A stretch of DNA of 64,000 bases from Streptomyces sp. NBC_01217 (GTDB lineage Bacteria; Actinomycetota; Actinomycetes; Streptomycetales; Streptomycetaceae). The DNA lies in assembly GCF_035994185.1 (NCBI RefSeq), contig NZ_CP108538.1:1302001-1366000 (forward strand). The letters run 5' to 3'. Below are positions 12,101 through 18,204 of the stretch, one piece after another. Position 1 is the stretch's first letter, and each line of letters opens with the position of its first letter. The notes under the pieces are model-generated. The model searched no databases and was not told where the DNA came from. It saw only the letters and a list, made by a program, of their open reading frames with translations. A program made the position numbers and the translations under genes.

Positions 12101-12240
12101 TCTATGGCGGTGCGTCCAAGAATGTCTGCTCGGACATCTGCGCGCCGCTGGTTCAGAAAACCATGAACCTCGGTGGTGAGGTTTTCCAGGGAGCGGCCGA
12201 CAAGACCGACTTCCGGACGTTCTGGCGTCTGAGGCGTTAG
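3154..12240 (+). CDS. giant secreted RHS polymorphic toxin with DNRLRE, golvesin-like, NBR1-Ig-like, HINT and deaminase-like C-terminal domains
   Basis: This 3028-residue protein starts with a Sec signal peptide (cleavage near AFA, residue 29). A DNRLRE-type module (about 326-645) is interrupted by a golvesin-C-like domain (436-571). A second DNRLRE module (769-959) and an NBR1-Ig-like domain (965-1083) follow. YD/RHS repeats run from about 1090 to 2620 with a second golvesin-like domain inserted at 2000-2129, and end in an RHS core with NYDPGLNRFLTRD. A pretoxin HINT domain spans Cys2731 (TCKVNSF) to the VHNC junction at 2876-2879. The 149-residue tip has HAEE (His2965, Glu2967) and CSDIC (Cys2992, Cys2996), resembling a zinc-dependent nucleoside/nucleic-acid deaminase. 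The expected role is contact-dependent antagonism, with HINT autoproteolysis releasing the toxin. AAGGGGAA precedes the ATG. No same-strand immunity gene follows. Confidence 0.9.
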   Translation: MHRPRAARLLATSVTLAFIATLAPMTPAFAQPPDTGRLTDGLKSLFEGDGEERASPPGLPDTDVPRNERLAEGRATAKPKRVKELTGRRTPQARYWQLSDGRVQSEVSSVPDSYATGQGGDRTWKAIDTTVRDTDRKGFDKANTTNLTRSYFGSRPGELVRFELDRGHWVTLGLKGVDAKKLTPHVDGNTVTYRDAFGKGVDLTYTVGNGSVKEGIVLRERPRGSRAPSFDFALTTHGLSAESEKNGSISLYSESAGADRPELVIPAPFMTDAKPNSSSPYGTSSSDAVQQRLTGKDGSYAVSLRPDAKWLAASARTYPVTVDPTITIAPTPSQSEDVMISSDDASANYDGSWRLSVGNTTTGSSRALLRFGLSGIPAGTKLDSADLKLYYDQTHTTGSEEVELEAHRATAAWTETGATWNNAQNITGELSGTSVLVDDGDSGTTAAWGAWPTSTNTAYTQYAVGQDYRYNKDATAGDTYTWQPSLPEDGSYQVDVHYVPASDRATNAPYTVTYNGGTKAYTVNQQAGSAEVWKTLGSHPFKAGTTGQVVLGDGPASTATTVLADAVRFTKGGVVTKKADESNSWHSFAVTKTVQQWLDGTYTNNGFVVKAADESSTGPKGGPRYEASEYAYKGEVANYPKLVLTYGIQGVDADAPRVVHSTGAELSWPAYTDPSSTATGDDIVEYQVHRSVFQHFTPSSQTLVSPVAKDTRDFTDSTATPTPADSADPLGNAYYYMVAVKTRDGRVLPSTTQLVRLPKAGRTTVVLQSGQSDTTLSSAEPATGHDTISESGIARPWLSVGNNSTTYGTTRALVGFPGVGDIPANARVLDADLHMWGFTTTTGTPGAIYEARGLTRDFNEPAATWNKADATTSWSTAGGDMDAVASDTVATVTNDPARQSWSLTSLAQSWVSDPAKNHGVAVRLRDESASGPQERTLFLSSEAEEPQLRPQLVITYLDKSTESTYFAPYTPARMIPGDEYTVDVTLNNTTASTWPAGQRALSYTWSLPDGTDATTGGNQLQTALAHEVLPGDSITVPAKLQAPINSDSGNKRLEYVLKWDLRNTADGTWLSATENIAPLAQNVRTEDPTSNQLGMEDFLSYAGKNTGAGSSLMTNLYAGNTVWQYNAFNNPGRGLATFVRFAYNSQDTSDTVLGAGWSAQAAMPLRMGAALDFHPNPNPTEVTLPDGDGTAHVFRKQGDGSWRAPAGVHYLLRQGAGADCTPDKDGDPRAWSLTRPDRAQFFFDCDGYLTSVVDKNGNTQSYTYAERKSNNKPVKFLTYIEDPTQRQSLTVTYWTKADTNKPKIIDHVKSMTDISGRTVTFDYSDEGLLTTLTDGAGSTQPKVFRFDYDAEQGNKNVKLVKVTDPRGNPTSLDYYYPSEGDDPKFHWNTQTITDRLGGTTGYVYADPDGTAGSVVDTEVTDAEGHATKYSMDGYGRSTEMTDAKSETTKLAWDTDNNVTRLEEANGAVTTWKYDTVTGYPLEQKDAEANKNGTAAQTFTYSYGLDGHIADIFEKKSPEGRTYRFGYDLLGNLTSVTDPKGVATTGVDGDYTSRTEYDSYGQVAKSTDANGHATLYSGFGPTGFPTTITDAAENDSHFAYDERGNVTTVTNAQGAEVTQTYDAYGRPLEKREPKDKAAGDFIVTPAPIYDANDNITKALAPNGTETTAVFDKADQRVESVDPPDEATGPTRRTTSTYDKVGNLVSATGPQGNLTATEGDFTATTRYDAIYQAVEMVDANGNKASVEFDSVGNVVKVVDGRKNATANPDDYTTRYEYDLNHRVKRTIDALEWATSVRYDKDGLQTGQTDAEGNESLATYDERGALVESRVPVSESSGNITHRTTRFEYDQAGNRTRTITPRGVATTDDDTDFASETVYDELNRVKEERSPFDKDDSQYTSPDSTFYTYDSVGNLKSVSAPPSDGQTVRNDTEYTYYDNGWARTSKDPWDITTAYEYNKLGQQTRTTLTSAGGSQQRTMTWDYYPSGNQKARSDDGVPVGKQVVVVDSSDFNNTATLGNWTRTQAEQQYGYDTYSHPAGTGSSSLSWQLNIPQDGSYEVFVRYPKMTGAASDAKFKVDHDGGSTTKTIDETTNTGTWVSLGSYAFVEDGPQKVTLTDQANGTVLADAVKLVRSNSGDTDNEKKDFTYRYNANGNMVEVQDHSSDAKIDTYRIAYDGLNHISKVEEVAGGTVKNTTALTYDENGHAVTSTHDLTWTKIEYDERDLVKRVTNADSATAGNQQITSMTYTGRGQLLKQTKPNGNTLGMQYYLDGAVRQSLEKTSGNAVVAQHDLEYSPNGHRSKDTLKLMNADDNSAHINNTYTFDYDPQDRITTVAKSGDDPSTESYTYDRNSNIVSQKLDGTTTTQRYDRNRLLSASANGVTSTYNYDPLGRLDTVSTGGQSVEKHYYDGFDREAKVRQGVGATAVTTSYVHDPFDRTVSQTTSGDQGKTTAFTYLGLDSTLLRETVDGKADKDYQYIGGGRRATQIKHKEDGSKEYSQYVTSPRGDIEAITKENGSTRSTYGYTAYGSADESQMTGADKPGGGAAQEDYNSFRFNSSRWDGASGTYDMGFRNYDPGLNRFLTRDSYSGAFADMSLATDPFTGNRYAFAGGNPISFVELDGHLFGMSLSDIGHAALDVVGLVPVVGEVADVANGIWYAAEGNYADAALSLTSAIPLIGYGASAVKAGKYAKKGLDAVDSANDARKAANTAADARKVDTPDAPTTKSPDKPEASTCKVNSFVPGTKVVLADGTVRDIEKMKVGDQVVATDPETGQTQSRYVTNTRNHEGEKDLVTLTVGKDGKAKPFKLTSTAAHLYWLPDFGKWVEASALKPGMWLQTSAGTWVQISAIDTAHRSARVYNLSVEGVHTYYVGKGSTAVLVHNCGYKDEAIAAQKRAEELAGQLHFFKESMVTVAVIGVRKKGTTDVINKVAMSSGQKSNLLTLGKGEEFVDGALVPGRLTKKGKPAFEHAEEAVFSWLQKNPDYEVLYGGASKNVCSDICAPLVQKTMNLGGEVFQGAADKTDFRTFWRLRR

Positions 12241-12285
12241 GCGTCACCGGGTTTCGGCCACAAGCCGCGACCAGCCGCACAGAGC

Positions 12286-12317
12286 ACGCCCGGCCGGGGA
12301 CACTCCCGGCCGGGCGT
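12286..12317. terminator. strong hairpin after the RHS toxin gene
   Basis: Perfect 13-bp arms ACGCCCGGCCGGG (12286-12298) and CCCGGCCGGGCGT (12305-12317) flank a 6-nt loop. It lies between the RHS stop and the stop of the convergent beta-propeller gene, so it can terminate both. Confidence 0.75.
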
Positions 12318-12336
12318 TCGCGTGCGGGGAACGGGC

Positions 12337-13437
12337 TCAGCCTTCGTCGGCGAGGCACCACAGGTGGACCGAGGCCTTGTCCTTGGCGACCGTGTGCCAC
12401 ATGCCGGCGCCGGCGGAACGTGGGCTGCCCGCGACGGGCAGGGGGTAGGTGACCAGGCCCCGCACCGACATGCTCCGGGGATTCACCAGCCAGTGACGCG
12501 GGACCTCGGCGTATTCCTCGGTGCTGACGACAGCACCCTCCTCGTAGGGGTACGCACCCTCGTAGTCCCACCTGGCCATGTCGTCCCCGGGCACGGGAGG
12601 CACTGCCTCCCTGGCGTCCAACTGCCGCAACTCCGTTCCGTCCGTGGCCTCGTGGAGGTACAGGGCCCACTGCCCGGGATCAGTGCAGAGGAAGTGCCGC
12701 CCGGACGGACTGACCGCCTGGAAGATCTCTCCCTCGAGCCGCTCGACGGCGAGGGTGGTGCCGTCCCAGTGACCCCACAGAACCGGGGAGTCGTCGTCTC
12801 CTTCTCCGACGGTCAGCCCCATGTACTCGGCGCTCGGATGAGGAAAGTGCAGGGAGCCGGAGCCCACGGTCATGGTCTTCGCCCGCCCCAGGACCACTCC
12901 GTCGGCGGCGTTCACGACCAGCCACTCCTCGTCCGCCCGGTTGTCGGAGTAGTGCCGGACGTGCGCCCACACCAGCTTGCCGTCGGCGGAGAACGCGGCG
13001 GAACCGCGGTCGGCATGATGATGGCGTGGGTCGTCCGCGTACTCGGGGAACGGGGCACGGGTCCAGGCGCACACGGCGGTCGCCCAGCAGCCGTGCTGGA
13101 TCTCCCACAGGACATCACCGCCGCGGTCCACGGCCCGTACACCGTGCACCCCCGAGAAGACGGCGATGTCGCCCCCGGGGGACACCGTGACGCGGCCGAA
13201 CGGTCTGGGCCACGGCGCGGGGAAGCGGAATTCCTGCCTCGCTTCCCCTTCTTCACCGAGGTCGACCACGGCCACCTCGTCGTCCGCGTGCTGGACGAGC
13301 AGCCTGCGGCCCGGCCAGTGCAGTACCTCCGGAGCGTCGGCGCCGGCAGCGCCCAGCGGAGCCGGGACTGTGGCGACGAGACGTGCTGGGTGCTGCACGG
13401 CATCTTCATGTATGGGATCGGTGGGCATGCCTGGCAT
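12337..13437 (-). CDS. beta-propeller-like protein of unknown function, convergent with the RHS toxin; candidate immunity protein
   Basis: A 366-residue soluble protein without signal peptide or membrane segment. Repeated beta-blade-like stretches (for example LLVQHADDEVAVVDLG, VTVSPGGDIAVFSG, AVSPSGRHFLCTDPG) suggest a WD40/YVTN-type propeller. It ends 97 bp from the end of the RHS toxin gene on the opposite strand. Immunity proteins usually sit on the toxin strand, so the immunity role is inference from position only. ATG 13437 and ATG 13428 are both possible; neither has a strong ribosome-binding site. A decayed copy of its 5' end lies just upstream. The family could equally be an unrelated housekeeping propeller. 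Confidence 0.6.
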   Translation of the reverse strand: MPGMPTDPIHEDAVQHPARLVATVPAPLGAAGADAPEVLHWPGRRLLVQHADDEVAVVDLGEEGEARQEFRFPAPWPRPFGRVTVSPGGDIAVFSGVHGVRAVDRGGDVLWEIQHGCWATAVCAWTRAPFPEYADDPRHHHADRGSAAFSADGKLVWAHVRHYSDNRADEEWLVVNAADGVVLGRAKTMTVGSGSLHFPHPSAEYMGLTVGEGDDDSPVLWGHWDGTTLAVERLEGEIFQAVSPSGRHFLCTDPGQWALYLHEATDGTELRQLDAREAVPPVPGDDMARWDYEGAYPYEEGAVVSTEEYAEVPRHWLVNPRSMSVRGLVTYPLPVAGSPRSAGAGMWHTVAKDKASVHLWCLADEG

Positions 13438-13484
13438 CGTTCCACAGGACAGGGTCTCCGTGTTCGTCCGGCAACCACCTACGC

Positions 13485-13590
13485 GAAGGCCGTCCCATCC
13501 GCAGTTCCGGAGCGTCCGCGGAGTCCGGATCGAGCGGCGCGGGGACGGTGGCGAGGAGGTGGGCGACAAGCACGGAGTCCTCCGGCAGGC
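13485..13590 (-). pseudogene. truncated duplicate of the N-terminus of the adjacent beta-propeller gene
   Basis: Read on the minus strand, about 35 residues (EDSVLVAHLLATVPAPL, then DSADAPELRM) align with the start of the neighbouring propeller protein (EDAVQHPARLVATVPAPL, then GADAPEVLHW). DNA similarity is also visible: CCGGAGCGTC followed by a GTGGCGA segment occurs in both copies. The similarity stops after the first predicted blade and no start codon or ribosome-binding site is placed sensibly, so this is a remnant and not a gene. Confidence 0.55.
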
Positions 13591-13676
13591 GAGGGACGGC
13601 CTCAATGCGTTCACCGTACGGGGAGGGGCACGTGCCATCGGTCCTGCAGCAGCTCTGGGCGGCGAGCCGCGCCCGG

Positions 13677-13925
13677 TCAGATACCGGGGAGCGGGTCCTG
13701 CTCGACCTCGTGGCGGCGGGTGCGGATGTCCGGGGGCGCGGGGTGCAGTTTGGCGTCGCAGGCGGGGCCGAGGCCGGTGCGGCGTGACTGCGTACCGGTG
13801 AGCGGGCGGCCGCACATGCGGCAGCGCACCACCTGTCGGCGGGCGGTCCGGTCGGCGGCACCGTCCCCGGGCGGGGGCTCGCTGCCGGATTCGGAGAAGG
13901 GTTCAAAGGGTTCGGCGGACTCCAC
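13677..13925 (-). CDS. small zinc-ribbon protein, DUF6011-like
   Basis: An 82-residue protein with an acidic N-terminus and a central CRMCGRPLTG segment followed by SRRTGLGPACDAKL. The Cys-X2-Cys plus a later Cys and the conserved SRRxGxGPxC pattern match DUF6011 proteins of actinomycetes. These look like small metal-binding proteins of unknown role. The GTG at 13925 is preceded by GAGAAG at a suitable distance. It lies 79 bp after the SHOCT gene on the same strand and could be co-transcribed with it. Confidence 0.65.
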   Translation of the reverse strand: MESAEPFEPFSESGSEPPPGDGAADRTARRQVVRCRMCGRPLTGTQSRRTGLGPACDAKLHPAPPDIRTRRHEVEQDPLPGI

Positions 13926-14004
13926 GAATCGATCTTCTCAAGACGCCCGTCCACCCTGCGGCTTCCGAACGGCACGGGGCGGAGCAGTTGCTCGCGCGCA
14001 CAGG

Positions 14005-14292
14005 TCAGGAGGCGAGGATCCGGGCCTTCTGGGCCGCGAACTCGCTGTCGCTCAGCAGTCCTTGGTTCTTGAGGTCACCGAGCTCCTTGAGCTGCGCGAT
14101 CTTGTTGCTCATCTCGTCCTCCGGCGCGAGCGGCGGAGGTTCCGCGGGGGCGGGCCGCGTCTGCGCCTGCGTCTGCGCGGCGTCCTGCCGCGCCCAGCGG
14201 CCCGCCTGGCGCCGGGAGACCCGGTTGGAGACCGAGGTGGCGGTGCCGGCGATCACCGCTGTACGGGCGACGCCACGAAGAAGGCCTGGCAT
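14005..14292 (-). CDS. SHOCT-domain protein
   Basis: This 95-residue protein has a basic N-terminal segment with a weakly hydrophobic stretch (RTAVIAGTATSVSNRV) and a C-terminal SHOCT motif: KIAQLKELGDLKNQGLLSD followed by SEFAAQKARIL. SHOCT domains are short helical hairpins thought to mediate oligomerisation or membrane association. ATG 14292 has AAAGGAG 8 nt upstream. It follows the DUF6325 gene by 76 bp on the same strand, a pairing I recall as common in Streptomyces. The exact function is unknown. Confidence 0.8.
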   Translation of the reverse strand: MPGLLRGVARTAVIAGTATSVSNRVSRRQAGRWARQDAAQTQAQTRPAPAEPPPLAPEDEMSNKIAQLKELGDLKNQGLLSDSEFAAQKARILAS

Positions 14293-14368
14293 GGTGCATC
14301 TCCTTTGACTGGCTCTGCGGGCGGCCGACGGGCCCTGCCGGGGGCGGCCCGGCAAGACCGTGTACGGC

Positions 14369-14815
14369 TCAGACCCTGGACTCGGCCGCGTCGAGCGAGG
14401 CCAGGACCTCTTGGATCGGGATGCGCCCGTTGGCGACCAGGCGGCCCCCTTGGCGGCGCAGGGCGGCCGCGAACGGTCCCGCCCACACGTTCTCGTAGAC
14501 GAGGATTCCGGCGGCGCTGCCCGGTTCGAGGACCGCGCTCGCCTCGTCGATGTCGTCCCGGCCGAGCAGGCCCGATGAGACCCCTTCGAACACGGCCAGC
14601 TCGCCCTGGCCGTCCCCGGTCAGCTCGGAGAGTTCCACGCCCTCGACCGTTCCGTCCTGGTTCTTCCTGACGAACAACAGATCCAGGATGCGGATGATGC
14701 CCCGGTCGACCAGGTCGACCAGCAGGGGCATTCCTTCGCCCGTCATCCGGCTTCCGGCCGGGAACTCGACCACCAGGTAGTCGATCGGTCCCGTCTCGTC
14801 GCTCTCGCTGCTCAC
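14369..14815 (-). CDS. DUF6325 family protein
   Basis: A 148-residue acidic cytoplasmic protein with DYLVVEFP at the N-terminus, then a helix-strand pattern (LLVDLVDRGIIRILDLLFV) and a C-terminal part containing ILVYENVWAGPFAAALR. This matches DUF6325, usually encoded beside SHOCT proteins. No catalytic motif is evident. The GTG start at 14815 has GAGGAG 7 nt upstream. It is the first gene of the probable DUF6325-SHOCT(-DUF6011) transcription unit. Confidence 0.75.
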   Translation of the reverse strand: MSSESDETGPIDYLVVEFPAGSRMTGEGMPLLVDLVDRGIIRILDLLFVRKNQDGTVEGVELSELTGDGQGELAVFEGVSSGLLGRDDIDEASAVLEPGSAAGILVYENVWAGPFAAALRRQGGRLVANGRIPIQEVLASLDAAESRV

Positions 14816-15018
14816 GCCGGCTCCTCAGCATCTCGACTGCCCCGGTTCCGCCGGGGGCCACGGCCCTGGCCATTCCATCAGCGGGTGGGCCGCGGCGCAT
14901 CTCGGTCATGAACGTGGGTGGGCTGGGGCCCATTGCTCCATTGGAGGGACGGCGGGTCCCCTGCCCGGCCGAGCCGGCCCGGCGGCTGTCGGCCCGATCT
15001 CCGTCGCTGCCGTCGCCG

Positions 15019-16848
15019 TCAGCGGCGCTCCCGCTCGTCCGCCCGGTCCAGCGCCTCGTCCAGGGTCTGCGCGGCCGTGATGAGCGAGAGATGGGTGAAC
15101 GCCTGGGGGAAATTGCCCAGTTGCTCACCGCTGGGACCGATCTCCTCGGAGAAGAGGCCGACATGGTTGGCGTACGTGAGCATCTTCTCGAAGGTGAAGC
15201 GCGCCTTGCGGAGCCGGCCCGCGCGGGCCAGGGCTTCCACGTACAGGAAGGTGCAGAGACTGAACGTGCCTTCGGAACCCCGCATGCCGTCCGGTGAGGC
15301 GGCCGGGTCGTAGCGGTAGACGAGGCTGTCGGACACCAGGGTGCGGTCCATGGCGTCGAGCGTGGCCAGCCAGCCCGGATCCATGGGGGCGAGGAACCCC
15401 ACCCTGGGCATCAGCAGCAGCGAGGCGTCCAGCACCCCGCCGTCGTAGTGCTGGACGAACGCCTGCTCCGATTCGCTCCAGCCGCGCTCCATGACCTGTT
15501 CGAGAATGGCGTCCCTGGCTCTGGTCCACCGGACGGTGTCGGCCGGTCTGCTGAGCTGGGCCGCCAGGCGCAGGCCGCGGTCGAAGGCGGTCCAGCACAT
15601 CACCCGGCTGTATGTGAAGTCCCGGCGTCCGCCGCGGGTCTCCCAGATGCCCTCGTCGGGCCGGTCCCAGGAGTCCACGAGCCAGTCCAGGGTCTGGGCG
15701 ACGGTCTTCCAGCCCCGGTAGCCGGCCTGGACACCCACCTCATGTCCTTCGGACAGGGCGTAGAGGGCCTCGCCGTAGATGTCGAGCTGCAACTGGTCGG
15801 CGGCCGCGTTGCCGAGCCGTACCGGGTACGAGCCGCGGTAGCCCTCGAAGTGTTCCAGGATCTCCTCCGTCAGCAGGGGCTCCCCGTCGACGCGGTACAT
15901 GATCCTCAGGGCTTCGCCCGTTGCGTCCCCGCGGTCGTGAATCCGGTCGCTGAGCCAGTGGGTGAAGGCGGTCGCCTCGTCGACGAACCCCAGGTCGAGC
16001 AGGGCCCTGACCGACAGCGAGCCGTCCCTGACCCAGGTGTAGCGGTAGTCCCAGTTCCGTTCGCCGCCCACCTGCTCGGGCAGGCCCATGGTCGCCGCCG
16101 CGACCGGTGCGCCGGAGGGCGCGTAGGTGAGGAGCTTGAGGGTGATGGCCGAGCGGTTGACCATGTCGGACCAGCGGCCCCGGTAGCGGGAGACGCGCAC
16201 CCACCGCTGCCAGAAGTCGACGGCCTCCCAGAGCTGTTCGGTGACGGCGTCGGTGGTCGGCGTCGGTGGCGCGGGCCCGTCCGCGTCACAGACGGTGAGA
16301 ACGGCCACCGCCAACTCCCCCACGTTCAGCACCACTTCACCGAGGGCGTCCTGGCCGTCGCGCGTCACGGGGAAGGTGGTCTGCAGATGTGCGGCGATGC
16401 CCGGTGCCCGGAACACGGCTCCGCCGGGGGTCGGTTCGAGCGTGTGGGAGGCACGGCCGTAGTCGAAGCGGGGCCGGCACTCCATCGAGAAGCGCAAGGT
16501 CCCGCGTACCACACGCACGGTCCGCACGAGGGTGTGCCGGTCGGTGGGGGCCTCGGCGCGTACCGGCGGCATCCAGTCGAGCATCTCGCCGACCCCGTCC
16601 GGCGACATGAAGCGGGTGACCAGGACCGCGGTGTCCGGGTAGTAGAGCTGCTTACAGGTGTGCTCGGGGCCCTCGGGGGCCAACCGGAAGAAGCCGCCGC
16701 AGTCGTGGTCCAGCAGCGCGGCGAAGATGCTGGGGGAATCGAACCTCGGGGCGGCGAACCAGTCGACGACCCCTCGCGAGGAAACCAGTGCGGCGGTCTG
16801 CAGATCGCCCACCAGCCCGTGCTCGGCGACAGGGGGGTATCGGTCCAT
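15019..16848 (-). CDS. glycoside hydrolase family 15 protein (glucoamylase/trehalase-like)
   Basis: This 609-residue cytoplasmic protein (no signal peptide) has the two-part GH15 architecture: an N-terminal beta-sandwich beginning PPVAEHGLVGDL and a C-terminal (alpha/alpha)6 barrel. Diagnostic segments include YTWVRDGSLSVRALLDLG, QLDIYGEALYALSEG and MCWTAFDRGLRLA. Family members hydrolyse alpha-glucosidic bonds; actinobacterial intracellular ones often act on trehalose or maltodextrins, so substrate is uncertain. ATG 16848 is chosen because family members start at MDRYPP; in-frame ATGs at 16854 and 16881 are alternatives without good ribosome-binding sites. It is divergent from the DUF389 gene. 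Confidence 0.88.
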   Translation of the reverse strand: MDRYPPVAEHGLVGDLQTAALVSSRGVVDWFAAPRFDSPSIFAALLDHDCGGFFRLAPEGPEHTCKQLYYPDTAVLVTRFMSPDGVGEMLDWMPPVRAEAPTDRHTLVRTVRVVRGTLRFSMECRPRFDYGRASHTLEPTPGGAVFRAPGIAAHLQTTFPVTRDGQDALGEVVLNVGELAVAVLTVCDADGPAPPTPTTDAVTEQLWEAVDFWQRWVRVSRYRGRWSDMVNRSAITLKLLTYAPSGAPVAAATMGLPEQVGGERNWDYRYTWVRDGSLSVRALLDLGFVDEATAFTHWLSDRIHDRGDATGEALRIMYRVDGEPLLTEEILEHFEGYRGSYPVRLGNAAADQLQLDIYGEALYALSEGHEVGVQAGYRGWKTVAQTLDWLVDSWDRPDEGIWETRGGRRDFTYSRVMCWTAFDRGLRLAAQLSRPADTVRWTRARDAILEQVMERGWSESEQAFVQHYDGGVLDASLLLMPRVGFLAPMDPGWLATLDAMDRTLVSDSLVYRYDPAASPDGMRGSEGTFSLCTFLYVEALARAGRLRKARFTFEKMLTYANHVGLFSEEIGPSGEQLGNFPQAFTHLSLITAAQTLDEALDRADERERR

Positions 16849-16991
16849 GAGCATCCAATCCCAGACAGATCCCGGTCCCATCCACTATCCGTCCGGCGCC
16901 CGGTGATCGCCCGATGGGGCCCGCCGGGGGCCTGGATTGCTGGACGTGTCGGCTGCGGTGTTACTGGAGGGGGGATTCATGGAGGTTCAGG

Positions 16992-17942
16992 ATGGACATG
17001 ATCCATGTCCGCGCGGTGAGCCCGCCGGATCTGACCGACCGGGCGGTGAGCCTGCTCGCCGGTGATCCATGCGTGCTGAATCTGATCGTGCAGCCGGCCG
17101 CGTCACGCAACCCGGACGGCGACGCCATCGCCTGCGACGTGCTGACGGGCGCGGCCAACGAGGTCCTGCGCGGCCTGCGCGCGTTGCACCTGGACCGCCG
17201 CGGCTCCCTCGTCATCGAACCGGTGGACATGGCCTTTTCCGGCCGGGCGGCCGACGTCGGAGCCGAACAGCTCGGGCCGCTGGCCCGTGCACCGGTCTGG
17301 GAGCAGGTGGAGGCGCGCATCCGCTCCGAGGCCACCTACCCGCCGAGCTTCTATCTCTACTTCGTGATCGCGGGGATCATCGGTTCGGTCGGCATCGTCA
17401 CCAACTCCCAGATCCTGATCGTCGCGGCGATGGTCGTCGGCCCCGAGTACGGTGCCATCGTCAGCGTCGCGCTGGGCATCGACCAGGGCGACCGGACCAG
17501 GATCCGGCGGGGGCTTCGGGCGCTGGTCGCGGGCTTCCTGCTGACGATCGTCATCACCTTTCTCTTCAGTCTCCTGGTGCGTGCGTTCGGCCTCGAATCG
17601 GCGGCGTTCCACGCGGGGCTGCGGCCGGTCTCCCATCTCATCAACACCCCCAACTTCTTCTCGTTCGCCGTGGCGGCACTGGCTGGTGTCGTCGGCATCG
17701 TGTCGCTCACCGAGGCCAGGACGAGCGCCCTGCTCGGTGTGTTCATCTCCGTCACGACCATCCCGGCCGCGGCGGATCTCAGCGTCTCCACCGCGTTCAC
17801 GAGCTGGCACGAGGCATGGGGGTCGCTCGTCCAGCTGCTGGTCAACATCGCGGTGCTGATCGTGGTGGGCACGGTCGCGCTCAGGTGCCAGCGGAGGATC
17901 TGGCGGCGGGTCGGTCTCCGGCACGACCGGTCGAACAGGTGA
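16992..17942 (+). CDS. DUF389 membrane protein
   Basis: A 316-residue protein with an N-terminal cytoplasmic alpha/beta domain of about 115 residues and a C-terminal block of roughly six hydrophobic segments. The block starts at FYLYFVIAGIIGSVGIV and contains SQILIVAAMVVGPEYGAIVS, the region characteristic of DUF389 (formerly linked to a hydrophobic-domain TIGR family). The role is unknown; a transport function is often suggested. ATG 16992 has GGAGG (16981-16985) 6 nt upstream. It is divergent from GH15 and co-directional with the ClC gene 260 bp downstream. Confidence 0.85.
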   Translation: MDMIHVRAVSPPDLTDRAVSLLAGDPCVLNLIVQPAASRNPDGDAIACDVLTGAANEVLRGLRALHLDRRGSLVIEPVDMAFSGRAADVGAEQLGPLARAPVWEQVEARIRSEATYPPSFYLYFVIAGIIGSVGIVTNSQILIVAAMVVGPEYGAIVSVALGIDQGDRTRIRRGLRALVAGFLLTIVITFLFSLLVRAFGLESAAFHAGLRPVSHLINTPNFFSFAVAALAGVVGIVSLTEARTSALLGVFISVTTIPAAADLSVSTAFTSWHEAWGSLVQLLVNIAVLIVVGTVALRCQRRIWRRVGLRHDRSNR

Positions 17943-18204
17943 TGGCGGCAGCGGCAGGGAACATGACGATCGGGCGACCGGACCGCGATCGCCGCGTATC
18001 CGGGGCGCGGCCACGCGTTCGACCCCCGGCCGGACACGTGCGGGCGCATTGGTCCAGAGGAATGACGGTCGGGGAATCGACGCACGCGCACAGCGGGTGC
18101 GCAGCCGCCCTGTCCGCGCGCTGTGCTAACTCCTTGTGGACGTTGTGTCCGTCGGCGGCACAGCATGTTCCCCGATGGGTTCCGGCGCCGAGGAGACCAT
18201 GAGC

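Noticed and set aside
12241..12336. Same-strand immunity gene right after the toxin
   Set aside because: Only 96 bp with a terminator hairpin are present, and no plausible small gene continues on the plus strand.
12322..14670. 782-codon open frame on the plus strand
   Set aside because: It runs antisense through the propeller, DUF6011, SHOCT and DUF6325 genes, which have recognisable motifs and ribosome-binding sites; it has neither.
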